Below, in pieces: positions 9,816-18,707 of a stretch of 64,000 nucleotides of DNA. The translations under genes were made by a program, and so were the position numbers. Origin of the DNA: an uncultured Bacteroidaceae bacterium. GTDB lineage: Bacteria; Bacteroidota; Bacteroidia; Bacteroidales; Bacteroidaceae. Under the pieces are notes generated by a model. That model was not told where the DNA came from. It searched no databases and worked only from the letters and a program-made list of their open reading frames with translations. The stretch lies in the NCBI GenBank assembly GCA_905235565.1, contig CAJOLR010000002.1, positions 18,005 to 82,004 on the forward strand, written 5' to 3'. Position 1 is the stretch's first letter. Every line of letters begins with the position of its first letter.

Positions 9816-10238
9816 TTATAGTGCAGCTATCACCCCATCAAAATCATCCGTTATGCAATCAAACATCTTATACATCAGTTCCGGATCCTCCTTATCAGGA
9901 ATATAGGCAATCACCTTCTTGCCGGCACCGGCCATCCAGCCGGCCTCGGTATGTGCGGAGCGGCCGCAGGGAAGTACCAGGACGCAGACATCGGCCCAGC
10001 GCATGGCATCGAAATCGCGCTGGAATCCGTATCGGGCCCATTCGTGGTCCAGGTGGGCGATGTAGTCCCGGGTGGTCCACTGCTCCCAGTTGGGGGCGAC
10101 GTCGCGCCAGAAGAATCCGCCTTTGCCGTCGGGCGGGTTGCGGAAGTCAAATACCTGGTGACCTTGCTCGCGGAGTTTCTTTACCACTTGAGGCTGGTAG
10201 GGGTTCTTCCAGCTGGATGCTACGTATATCTTGGCCAT
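9816..10238 (-). CDS. Nucleoside 2-deoxyribosyltransferase-like protein
   Basis: MAKIYVASSWKNPYQPQVVKKLREQGHQVFDF...DFDAMRWADVCVLVLPCGRSAHTEAGWMAGAGKKVIAYI. Start moved from 10274 to 10238. Confidence 0.7.
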   Translation of the reverse strand: MAKIYVASSWKNPYQPQVVKKLREQGHQVFDFRNPPDGKGGFFWRDVAPNWEQWTTRDYIAHLDHEWARYGFQRDFDAMRWADVCVLVLPCGRSAHTEAGWMAGAGKKVIAYIPDKEDPELMYKMFDCITDDFDGVIAAL

Positions 10239-10362
10239 AGTGTTGGGAATGGGTTTAGGTTTGTTGAATAACAAAAATAATACATTTATCCTATTTTGTT
10301 TTTAAAACTCTGCAAATAGAGTGATTTTTGGAAACGCAATAACCTTTGGCGATGTTTTCCCA

Positions 10363-10420
10363 TTGACGTATTGTTCGCTTGGTAAAAGTGTCCCTTCAGA
10401 CCGAGCGAACAATGCGTCAA
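10363..10420. repeat. Imperfect inverted repeat (21-nt arms, 16-nt loop)
   Basis: ttgacgtattgttcgcttggt (10363-10383) versus accgagcgaacaatgcgtcaa (10400-10420); 19/21 complementary. Confidence 0.8.
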
Positions 10421-10476
10421 GAAAATACCCTTTTTTAGCGAGGTTTACGCATCGGATATATAAGTATCTTTGCGGC

Positions 10477-10866
10477 ATGATAAATCGTTCCAGCCTCTAT
10501 TACATTGCCTCTGTTATCTGGGGCATTCCGGGAGTTATAATCACTGTCAAGGGAATATCGGCCTATTTTTCTGTCGATAAGGGTCAACTGTGGTGGCTGC
10601 TTGTAATCACTGCACTGGTTCTGACGGGATTCATTTTCATGTTCAGTAGGATTGTGGCCAGATACCGCAGGCTGATTCAGGAGCAGCCTGAGCGGACATC
10701 ACCGCTCAAGACGCTCCCTGTGCGCGGGTGGGTGATTGTGGCGTTTATGATGTGTCTTGGAATGGCTCTCAAGATCATCGGTGTACCGGCAACTTTCACT
10801 GCTTCATTCTACAGCGGTCTGGGGCCCTCCTTACTCACTGCTGCCCTCCTGTTTTTGAAAAAGTGA
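10477..10866 (+). CDS. Hypothetical small membrane protein
   Basis: MINRSSLYYIASVIWGIPGVIITVKGISAYF... with about 4 TM segments; start moved from 10321 to 10477, where a -7 box TATCTTTG (10465-10472) sits 4 nt upstream. Confidence 0.65.
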   Translation: MINRSSLYYIASVIWGIPGVIITVKGISAYFSVDKGQLWWLLVITALVLTGFIFMFSRIVARYRRLIQEQPERTSPLKTLPVRGWVIVAFMMCLGMALKIIGVPATFTASFYSGLGPSLLTAALLFLKK

Positions 10867-10894
10867 TGCAAAGGGGTCCTTTTCAGCAGTCGTT

Positions 10895-11143
10895 TCATTT
10901 GAGTTGCTCAAGGGCGCGGCACAGCTGGTCGGGGCAGGATGTGCCTTTGCCGCCGCAGTCTATGCCGTTCAGGCGGGCTATCACATCGTCTATTTTCTGA
11001 CCGGCTACAAGGCGGCTGATTCCCTGCAGGTTACCGTTGCAGCCGCCCAGGAATGCTACCTGCTGGATTACGTCGTCATCGCTGGCCACTACGTCTATCA
11101 GTAGCGAGCAGGTTCCTTCTGTCTGATACTGTATGTGTTTCAT
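10895..11143 (-). CDS. TSCPD domain / TIGR03905-type small protein
   Basis: MKHIQYQTEGTCSLLIDVVASDDDVIQQVAFLGGCNGNLQGISRLVAGQKIDDVIARLNGIDCGGKGTSCPDQLCRAL; contains TSCPDQL. Confidence 0.85.
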   Translation of the reverse strand: MKHIQYQTEGTCSLLIDVVASDDDVIQQVAFLGGCNGNLQGISRLVAGQKIDDVIARLNGIDCGGKGTSCPDQLCRALEQLK

Positions 11144-11161
11144 ATCGGGTGCAAAAATATA

Positions 11162-11199
11162 AAATGATACAAAAGAGGACTGCCCCTTTTGTATCATTT
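11162..11199. repeat. Perfect-arm intergenic stem-loop aaatgatacaaaag-N10-cttttgtatcattt
   Basis: 14-nt perfect inverted arms around aggactgccc. Confidence 0.9.
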
Positions 11200-11276
11200 C
11201 ATCAGGATGTCAAACATTCCCATGTCCTTGAAGTCCTGGGTGCGCTGGTCCTAATGTGCAAGTTTGTGATTTGTAG

Positions 11277-11942
11277 TTATTTTATGGCTTCAACCAACTG
11301 TTCGCAGATACTTTTCATGCCGCTGATTGAGGGATGGCCGTTCTGCTTCTCTATGTCATGCAGTTCTATCAGCTGAACGCCGTAATGCTTGCAGACCTCT
11401 CGCATGGACTCGTTTATCGGCTCACGGAGTTCGGAATTGAGGATTGAATAGATCTGTGCTTTGGGGTACTGTTTCTTGAGCATATCCAGAAGGCAGGCCA
11501 GGGCGGGACGGAAATTCTTGCAGTCGTCCTTGGTCCAGTCAGAATACTGATATTCGCCTATAGGCGCGTTGGCCCAGGCATCGTTGGTGCCGCCGAATAC
11601 AAAGATTATGTCGGGGTTGCCAAGCTTGTCCACGCGTGATATGAAATTATTGCGTGAAGCGTCCATCCTGCCGTAACCGGTGCCGCAGATGGTGGTGCCG
11701 CCCCATGAATCATTCTTTTCAAGTTGGTAACCATTAGCCTTGATGTATAGGTCCCACCATGTCTGTGATACCTCCTTGACATCATTCCTGTCATTGGGGT
11801 AGAAAGGATTGTAACCTTCTGGGTTTACTCCCTGGAAAGTTGAATAAGAGTCTCCCAGGATTGATACTTTCTTGGTCTGTGCCTGAGCTGCTATTGCAGC
11901 GGCTGCAACCAGGACAAATGCTAATACCTTTTTCATATTCAT
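11277..11942 (-). CDS. SGNH/GDSL hydrolase family secreted protein
   Basis: Signal peptide; VSILGDSYSTFQG (GDS block I) and FVFGGTNDAWA (GxND block III). Confidence 0.85.
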   Translation of the reverse strand: MNMKKVLAFVLVAAAAIAAQAQTKKVSILGDSYSTFQGVNPEGYNPFYPNDRNDVKEVSQTWWDLYIKANGYQLEKNDSWGGTTICGTGYGRMDASRNNFISRVDKLGNPDIIFVFGGTNDAWANAPIGEYQYSDWTKDDCKNFRPALACLLDMLKKQYPKAQIYSILNSELREPINESMREVCKHYGVQLIELHDIEKQNGHPSISGMKSICEQLVEAIK

Positions 11943-11973
11943 ATGTTTTATAATAAATATATTGCTTTTGACG

Positions 11974-11981
11974 CAAAGTTA
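11974..11981 (-). promoter_or_regulatory. -7 box TAACTTTG upstream of the SGNH hydrolase
   Basis: TAnnTTTG on the minus strand, 31 nt from the ATG. Confidence 0.5.
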
Positions 11982-12051
11982 ATAAAGTTGAGCATTAAGG
12001 ACAGTGCCTGATGCGTGGTTTTTGTTGCATTTGCTTTCAAATCAATTGAGA

Positions 12052-12168
12052 ATGTGCAAGTATATACAGTCATTAATACTTAGTGTGGCGTGCGTCAGGG
12101 CAAACTCTCAGCCGGAAAACGGATGGCGTAAGGTGGAGCTGCCGCAGCAGGCACTGACATCAGCATAG
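12052..12168 (+). pseudogene. Short signal-peptide ORF, possible gene remnant
   Basis: MCKYIQSLILSVACVRANSQPENGWRKVELPQQALTSA*: hydrophobic N-terminal leader then abrupt stop. Confidence 0.25.
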
Positions 12169-12233
12169 AATCGGATTAAATCCTTACTTCACAGGTTATA
12201 GGCTTCGGTCTGACGCATTAGAGCCCTTTTGCG

Positions 12234-12767
12234 TCAAAACAGTACAGGACTGTCCCCAATTGTATCTGCAAAGAAACGTCGGTATTCAGACTCAAAGTTG
12301 GGTGTCAGTATGTTACGTCCCATGGCATCCATAATCTCCAGACTGGTCCAGAACCGGCCTCCGTCAAGCTCTTCGGCACTGGGATTGACCGGTCCGTCGT
12401 AGATGGCACGGAACACATACACCAGCTCTTTCTCAACTTTACTCTCGAACACGTAGTGACCCATAGGAGTGGCATCGGGCACGTTTATTCCCAGTTCCTC
12501 CATGACTTCACGACGGAAAGCCTGGTCAACGGTTTCGCCAAATGATATGTGCCCTCCCACAGCGGTGTCCCATTTGCCGGGCTGGATGGGTTTCCAGTCG
12601 GGGCGGCGCTGCAGGTACAGTTCTCCTTTTGAGTTGAACAGGTGCAGATGTACCACTGGATGCAGAACCTTGCGGCCGTCATGAGCCTGGCCGCGCAGTA
12701 TCTTGCCCAGAACATTTCCCTGCTCATCGACAATTGGGAACAGCTCGTTGTCGTTGTCTCGATTCAT
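12234..12767 (-). CDS. NUDIX hydrolase
   Basis: VVHLHLFNSKGELYLQRR...GGHISFGETVDQAFRREVMEELG (NUDIX box). Confidence 0.9.
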   Translation of the reverse strand: MNRDNDNELFPIVDEQGNVLGKILRGQAHDGRKVLHPVVHLHLFNSKGELYLQRRPDWKPIQPGKWDTAVGGHISFGETVDQAFRREVMEELGINVPDATPMGHYVFESKVEKELVYVFRAIYDGPVNPSAEELDGGRFWTSLEIMDAMGRNILTPNFESEYRRFFADTIGDSPVLF

Positions 12768-12906
12768 TGTTGCTTCGTTTTTTCATATCAGCCCGCAAAT
12801 ATACGCAAAAAAACACAGTAGGGTCTGACCCATCCGTGTCGGTTCAGGAATGATGGAAATATTCAATAATCTTAAAGAGGTATCCTTATAAAAAACAAGA
12901 AAAGTG

Positions 12907-12914
12907 TATATTTG
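12907..12914 (+). promoter_or_regulatory. -7 box TATATTTG upstream of the large GH3
   Basis: TAnnTTTG 31 nt upstream of ATG 12946. Confidence 0.55.
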
Positions 12915-12945
12915 TAAAACTTATGTTGCATAGAAAACTACCCGT

Positions 12946-15900
12946 ATGGAAAAATCATTGAAAAGATTCCTGACAGTTGCCGCTCTGGCAATCATCGGAG
13001 TGCCGATGTCGGCTCAGGAGACCGTTCCGGTTTACAGGAACACAAGTTATTCATTCCAGGAGCGTGCAGTAGACCTGGTGTCACGCCTTACGCTGGAGGA
13101 GAAACAGGCCCTTCTGGGCAATAATATGGCCGCAGTTCCGCGCCTTGGTATCAAACAGTACAATGTATGGAGCGAGGCTCTGCACGGAGTATTGGCCGGT
13201 GCCAACGCATCGGTAGGACTGCAGGGACCGACATCGTTTCCGGGCAGCGTAGCATTAGGTTCCACATGGGACCCCGATTTGCTGGAGCTGGAGGCATCGG
13301 TCATAGCCGATGAGGCCCGCGCCATTTTCCAGACCGGCACCAAGGGGCTTACATTCTGGAGCCCGGTGGTGGAGCCCATACGTGACCCGCGCTGGGGCCG
13401 TACCGGTGAGAGCTATGGTGAGGATCCGTTCCTGGCCGCAGTGATGAGCGGCGGATTTGTGCGCGGCATGATGGGCAGTGACCCCAACTACATCAAGGCC
13501 GTGCCTTGCGCCAAGCACTATTTTGCCAACAACAGTGAGTTTGACCGTCATGTAGGCAGTTCAAACATGGACAGCCGCGATATGCGCGAGTTCTATCTCT
13601 ATCCCTACAAGGAGCTGATTGAGAATGACAACCTGCCGTCAATCATGTCATCGTACAACGCCGTGAACCACGTGCCTACATCGGCCAGCGGACTCTATCT
13701 GGATACCATTGCCCGCCGTACCTACGGCATGAAGGGTTACGTGACAGGTGACTGCGCTGCAATAGAGGATATCTACACTGGTCACTACTACGTGGAGACT
13801 GCCGAAGAGGCTACCGCCGCCGGACTCAAGGCCGGTGTGGACTCTGACTGCGGAAGTGTATATCAGCGTTACGCCCTGAGCGCACTGGAGAAAGGTCTTA
13901 TCACAGAGGCCGATATGGACCGTGCCCTGGTAAACATGTTCATAATCCGTATGCGTACAGGTGAATTTGACCCCTTGATGAAGGTGCCGTACGCAAATTT
14001 CCCCGCCAGCACAGTAAACTCAGAGCGCAGCCAGGCCATTGCCCTGGAGGTGGCTACACGCACTCCGGTACTGCTCAAGAACGATAAGATTGCGGGCACT
14101 GAGACCAAGGCTCTGCCTATCAACCTCAATGATATAAAGAGTATAGCGCTGATAGGCCCGCAGGCTGACCGCGTGGAGCTGGGACCGTACTCCGGACGTC
14201 CCGAGCAGTCCAGCCGCACCAGCCCTTACGCCGGCATCAGCAAGTACATAGCCGACAAGGGTCTGGACATAGAGGTGACCCTGGCACAGGGCGGAAGCAC
14301 CAAGAGCAAGAGCAACCTGCTATATGTCGCATATTTTGACCTTGAGAAGGCCGACGGCACCAAGACCCATCATGACGCCACCCAGTACAGTTCATCGTCC
14401 CAGGGTATCACCGTAGGTTCGGGTATGGGTACCGAGGAGCAGGTTCGTTCCATCGATGACGGCTCATGGACAGCATACGAGAACATTGACCTGATCAATG
14501 TGGACAAGATAACCATCGGCGCCAACATCCCCACCGAGGGCGGTATAATAGAGGTACACGTAGGTTCACCCGAGGGTAACCTGATAAGCACCATCGAGGC
14601 CACCCGTGCATCGGGCAAGAGGGTAGGCGGCGTGTACGGCGCCAGCACCCCTATGGAGGAGAAGGTAAACCGACTGGGTTACAACGGCCCTCAGACCCTC
14701 TATCTGGTCTACAAGGCCCCTGAGGACGAGGAGATTGACAATGAGGTGCTTGAGGCCGCACGTAAAAGTGACGTAGCCATAGTATTCGTGGGTACCGATG
14801 AGAACACCGCCACCGAGGAGGCCGACCGTCTAACCCTGAACCTGCCCGGTAACCAGGTCAAGCTGATCCAGGCAGTGGCTAAGGAGAACAGGAATACCGT
14901 AGTTGTGATGCAGACTCTGGGTTGCGTTGAGGTAGAGGACTTCAAGAACCTGGAGAACATTCCCGGCATTCTGTGGACCGGTTACAACGGCCAGGCACAG
15001 GGTGCTGCAATTCCTATGGTACTGTTTGGCGACGTTACCCCTGGCGGTAAGCTGAACGCCACATGGTACAAGTCCGTCAAGGACCTGCCTCCCATCACCG
15101 ACTATACCCTGCGTGCCGGTAACGGCAAGCCCGGCCGTACGCTGTGGTACTTTACCAAACCGGTATCATACGAGTTCGGTTACGGTCTGAGTTACACCAC
15201 ATTCGAGTATTCTGACTTTACAATCAGCAAGAGTTCAATCACTCCCGATGATATGATAACCGTCAGTGTAAACGTAAAGAATACAGGCGATTATGACGGC
15301 GATGAGGTGGTACAGATCTATGTAAGGACCCCCGACAGCCCCGCATCGCTGCAGCGTCCCATCAAGAGGCTCAAGGGCTTCAGGCGCGTTACCATACCGC
15401 GTGGCCAGACCCGCCGCGTGGAGATTGAGATTGACTGCGCCGACCTCTGGTTCTGGGATATGGAGGGTGACCGCATCACCTATGATTCGGGCCGTTACCT
15501 GTTTGAGATAGGCTCTTCGTCACAGGATATCCGCGGAACAGTATCGGCCAATATGAACGGCAGGTTCACCCCGCAGCTCAAGACCGTAGTGGCCGATTGC
15601 CGTGTGTCGGTATTGGAGATTGGCCAGACCGCCCAGACCGTTACATCGGCCTGCCTTACCGATGACTCGTTCATCGGTCTGGACAAGGCTGCCGTAAAGT
15701 ATCTGAGCAGCAATGAGTCTGTGGCAACCGTGGATGCTGCCGGCAAACTTACCGCTGTAGGTCCCGGAATAGCGTCAGTTACCGTAAGTGTTACCTATAA
15801 CGGCAAGACCGTGAGTGATATCTATTCAGTCAAGGTCAATGCCGACCTGTCACTTGCCACACTCAAGAACGGCAGCAAGTCTATTTATAAGGCCGGACGC

Positions 15901-16749
15901 AAGCAGTTCAGCGTGCTGGGCAAGATGTCGTCGCAGGTCAGCGCTACTGCCAAGTCACAGAAGGTCAAGGTTGACGTCCAGCAGGCTCCGACTGTTCCCG
16001 GCACTGCCGTAGTCAAGGTGTCCGAGCCTGTTACCGGCGATGCCCAGACCTATTATGTAAACTTCGGTTCCAAGGGCGTAAGCGATGAGTTCAAGAACAA
16101 CAGTCTGGCCCGCCAGTGGGATGTGTTGCGCCGGAATGATGACAACCTGTTGCTGGCTGACGGCCGATTAGAGATTACCGCTGCGGCCGGTGATATAAAC
16201 GGCGCTGCCGATAACGGAGCCAACGTGGTGCTGCAGAGCGCCAACAGTGACTGGACCATCGATACCAAACTGCAGACAAACGCTCTGCCAACCGGTGCCC
16301 AGAACGCAGGCCTGGTGGCTTATCAGGATGATTCACACTTTGTCAAGTTCGTATATACGGCAGCCGGATTCCGCCGCGGACAGCAGCAGGCTGCTGCACC
16401 GGCAGCAGGCAGCCTCCAACTCTATGTTGAGGAGAATGGCGCATCGAAGAGTACGGTAAGCGTCAATCTGGCTGAGGCCGGTGTAAAGGACAACACTGTA
16501 TATCTCAAGCTTGAAAAGGATGGCAGCGTTTATACAGCACTCTATTCGGTAAACGGCAAGCAGTGGATTCAGGCCGGTCAGGCGGATGTGACCCTTAAGG
16601 ACATCCGGGCCGGACTGATAGCATGCCAGGGCGTCCAGAACATGCGTATGGGTATGCGTCAGGGCGCAGCACCTGCAGCCACACCGGCACAACAGCCGGC
16701 TGCACCTTTCAAGGCCTGGTTTGACTGGTTCAAGATAAAGAACAGATAA
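12946..16749 (+). CDS. Secreted multidomain glycoside hydrolase family 3 (beta-xylosidase/beta-glucosidase-like) with inserted CBM6-like domain, Fn3-like, Big_2-like and C-terminal LamG/GH43_C2-like domain
   Basis: RLTLEEKQALLGN, WSEALHGV, RDPRWGRTGESYGEDPFL, CAKHYFANN, GYVTGDCAAIEDI; Fn3-like VQIYVRTPDSPASLQRPIKRLKGF; C-terminal SDEFKNNSLARQWDVLRRNDDNLLLADGRLEI. Confidence 0.92.
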   Translation: MEKSLKRFLTVAALAIIGVPMSAQETVPVYRNTSYSFQERAVDLVSRLTLEEKQALLGNNMAAVPRLGIKQYNVWSEALHGVLAGANASVGLQGPTSFPGSVALGSTWDPDLLELEASVIADEARAIFQTGTKGLTFWSPVVEPIRDPRWGRTGESYGEDPFLAAVMSGGFVRGMMGSDPNYIKAVPCAKHYFANNSEFDRHVGSSNMDSRDMREFYLYPYKELIENDNLPSIMSSYNAVNHVPTSASGLYLDTIARRTYGMKGYVTGDCAAIEDIYTGHYYVETAEEATAAGLKAGVDSDCGSVYQRYALSALEKGLITEADMDRALVNMFIIRMRTGEFDPLMKVPYANFPASTVNSERSQAIALEVATRTPVLLKNDKIAGTETKALPINLNDIKSIALIGPQADRVELGPYSGRPEQSSRTSPYAGISKYIADKGLDIEVTLAQGGSTKSKSNLLYVAYFDLEKADGTKTHHDATQYSSSSQGITVGSGMGTEEQVRSIDDGSWTAYENIDLINVDKITIGANIPTEGGIIEVHVGSPEGNLISTIEATRASGKRVGGVYGASTPMEEKVNRLGYNGPQTLYLVYKAPEDEEIDNEVLEAARKSDVAIVFVGTDENTATEEADRLTLNLPGNQVKLIQAVAKENRNTVVVMQTLGCVEVEDFKNLENIPGILWTGYNGQAQGAAIPMVLFGDVTPGGKLNATWYKSVKDLPPITDYTLRAGNGKPGRTLWYFTKPVSYEFGYGLSYTTFEYSDFTISKSSITPDDMITVSVNVKNTGDYDGDEVVQIYVRTPDSPASLQRPIKRLKGFRRVTIPRGQTRRVEIEIDCADLWFWDMEGDRITYDSGRYLFEIGSSSQDIRGTVSANMNGRFTPQLKTVVADCRVSVLEIGQTAQTVTSACLTDDSFIGLDKAAVKYLSSNESVATVDAAGKLTAVGPGIASVTVSVTYNGKTVSDIYSVKVNADLSLATLKNGSKSIYKAGRKQFSVLGKMSSQVSATAKSQKVKVDVQQAPTVPGTAVVKVSEPVTGDAQTYYVNFGSKGVSDEFKNNSLARQWDVLRRNDDNLLLADGRLEITAAAGDINGAADNGANVVLQSANSDWTIDTKLQTNALPTGAQNAGLVAYQDDSHFVKFVYTAAGFRRGQQQAAAPAAGSLQLYVEENGASKSTVSVNLAEAGVKDNTVYLKLEKDGSVYTALYSVNGKQWIQAGQADVTLKDIRAGLIACQGVQNMRMGMRQGAAPAATPAQQPAAPFKAWFDWFKIKNR

Positions 16750-16754
16750 AACTG

Positions 16755-17555
16755 ATGCTCTTAAGGCATAAATATAGCTGGAAACTGTTTCCTGTCATAA
16801 TCATGTTATGGTGGGGAACAGCTTTCAGTTTGTATGCCGCAAGCCCGAAGATTGTTGATGCCAAACCGTATGATGACGGTTTTGTGATAGCTTCCACTGA
16901 CGGAATGCTTTACTGGACAGATATTGACGGTGTCCATCTGGATAGTGTGAACCTTAAAACAGACATTGCCGGAATTGAGGTCGCTGACGGATCGGTGCTT
17001 GCTGTAAGTCCGGATTGCATGATTCTTAAGGTGGAGCGTAACGGCAAGAGCAGCCGACTCAGCCGCAAGCAGGTTAACGATGGTTCCAACCGTGTGGTAG
17101 GGATAGCCTGTTCAGGGGGCAATACGTTTGTGCTTACAAGATCTGGAATAATCCTTAAAACGACAGATTTTAAGTTATTCACGTCATTTGATTTCAATCT
17201 TACCTATACCGGCTATTATGAGCAGACCCGTTTCAGCGCGATATGTGCATCGGGTAACAGCATATTCATAGCAGGTATTTATGACAACGGACAGCCTGCC
17301 GTATTCACATCGACTGTGGGCAATATCTGGAGCGAACGCACACTTACCTATACATTTAGCGGTGAGATACTCTCATTGGAGCATCAACCTCTCTCGATGG
17401 CGTATGATTCCCGCATGGACCGTTTTGTGCTGGGCTGCACCGACGGCTATCTCTTCTACATGCCCGGTTGTTCCCACTGCAACTCCTTAGAGAGCAAGAC
17501 CCACGCAGACATTACGGCGGTTGCCTTCAATTCAGGCTACTCTCTATTACGTTGA
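16755..17555 (+). CDS. Hypothetical secreted beta-propeller-like protein
   Basis: N-terminal signal, repeated short beta-strand motifs (DGMLYWTDIDG...; FVLTRSGIILKTTDF). Confidence 0.6.
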   Translation: MLLRHKYSWKLFPVIIMLWWGTAFSLYAASPKIVDAKPYDDGFVIASTDGMLYWTDIDGVHLDSVNLKTDIAGIEVADGSVLAVSPDCMILKVERNGKSSRLSRKQVNDGSNRVVGIACSGGNTFVLTRSGIILKTTDFKLFTSFDFNLTYTGYYEQTRFSAICASGNSIFIAGIYDNGQPAVFTSTVGNIWSERTLTYTFSGEILSLEHQPLSMAYDSRMDRFVLGCTDGYLFYMPGCSHCNSLESKTHADITAVAFNSGYSLLR

Positions 17556-17568
17556 AACTTATGGTACT

Positions 17569-18026
17569 ATGAGAAAAACCGCATGGTTTGGATTGGTTCT
17601 GCTGCTGTTTGTAGTGTTATGCAGGATGTTTACTCCTGTTGCGGAGTTCTATGCTGAATATTGCTATCCGGTAATATCGGTCTGTCTGTCATGGCCGGCC
17701 TCAATCCTCCCGTTTTCTCTTGAGGAGATAACGGTGCTGGTATTTGTGTTCCTGTTTATAGGCATAATCATTGTCTCTGTAAAGCGTAAACAGGGCTTTG
17801 TCTGTTGGCTTAAAAGAACTGCTATGCTGATAATGTGGATTGTGGTCTGGTTCTATATAAGGATTCACGAGAGTACTGGCAGCAGAAACGTGTCAGGATA
17901 CTTGATGAAATACAGTCATGGATGATGGATTCCTACCTCAAGTCAAACAATGTCAGCGAGGGGGCCGATGACTACATCGGTGTGGTAGGGATGATTATCA
18001 CTATGGAATCTGCAAAAAAGAAGTAA
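17569..18026 (+). pseudogene. DUF3810-family gene with internal deletion and frame change
   Basis: 17569-17925 encodes a DUF3810-like N-terminus (MRKTAWFGLVLLLFVVLCRMFTPVAEFYAEYCYPVIS...VVWFYI). The other frame (17835-18026) gives a tail resembling the DUF3810 C-terminus ([43 protein letters not shown]). No HExxH core. Confidence 0.6.
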
Positions 18027-18028
18027 AG

Positions 18029-18643
18029 ATGAATCATAATCCGTTGTTACCGTTTTTGGTAGAGGGTCGTGTTGAGGCCGGGTGCGATGAGGCCGGGCGC
18101 GGCTGTCTGGCGGGGCCTGTCTATGCGGCTGCGGTGATATTGCCGCCTGATTTCAGCAATGAACTGCTCAATGACTCCAAGCAACTGACAGAGAAGCAGC
18201 GCTATGCCTTGCGTCCCGTAATTGAGAAAGAGGCTCTGGCCTGGGCCGTGGGCGTGGTTGATAATCGGGAGATTGACAAGATAAACATTCTCAAGGCATC
18301 CTTCACGGCCATGCACAGGGCCATAGACCGGCTCAGGGTGCGGCCTGAGCATCTGCTCATAGACGGTAACCGTTTCATCCCGTATCCGGGCATACCGCAC
18401 ACCACCATCGTGAAGGGTGACGGCAAGATGATGTCCATTGCGGCTGCATCGGTCTTAGCCAAGACCTATCGTGATGACTTTATGAATAAGATAGCCCTTG
18501 AGTATCCCCAGTATGACTGGATGGAGAACAAGGGTTATCCTACAAAGAAGCATCGCGATGCCATTAAGCGATACGGAACCACTCCGTATCACCGTATGTC
18601 ATTCAACCTATTGGGTGCCGGACAGTTATCGTTTGATTTCTGA
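18029..18643 (+). CDS. rnhB: Ribonuclease HII
   Basis: [55 protein letters not shown]. Confidence 0.96.
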   Translation: MNHNPLLPFLVEGRVEAGCDEAGRGCLAGPVYAAAVILPPDFSNELLNDSKQLTEKQRYALRPVIEKEALAWAVGVVDNREIDKINILKASFTAMHRAIDRLRVRPEHLLIDGNRFIPYPGIPHTTIVKGDGKMMSIAAASVLAKTYRDDFMNKIALEYPQYDWMENKGYPTKKHRDAIKRYGTTPYHRMSFNLLGAGQLSFDF

Positions 18644-18676
18644 CACAATAATCAGATGCTTTGTTTAAATTTTTTA

Positions 18677-18684
18677 TATCTTTG
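18677..18684 (+). promoter_or_regulatory. -7 box TATCTTTG upstream of the ferredoxin-type protein
   Basis: TAnnTTTG 23 nt upstream of ATG 18708. Confidence 0.55.
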
Positions 18685-18707
18685 CAGTAAAGTCAATTTA
18701 TCTGACC

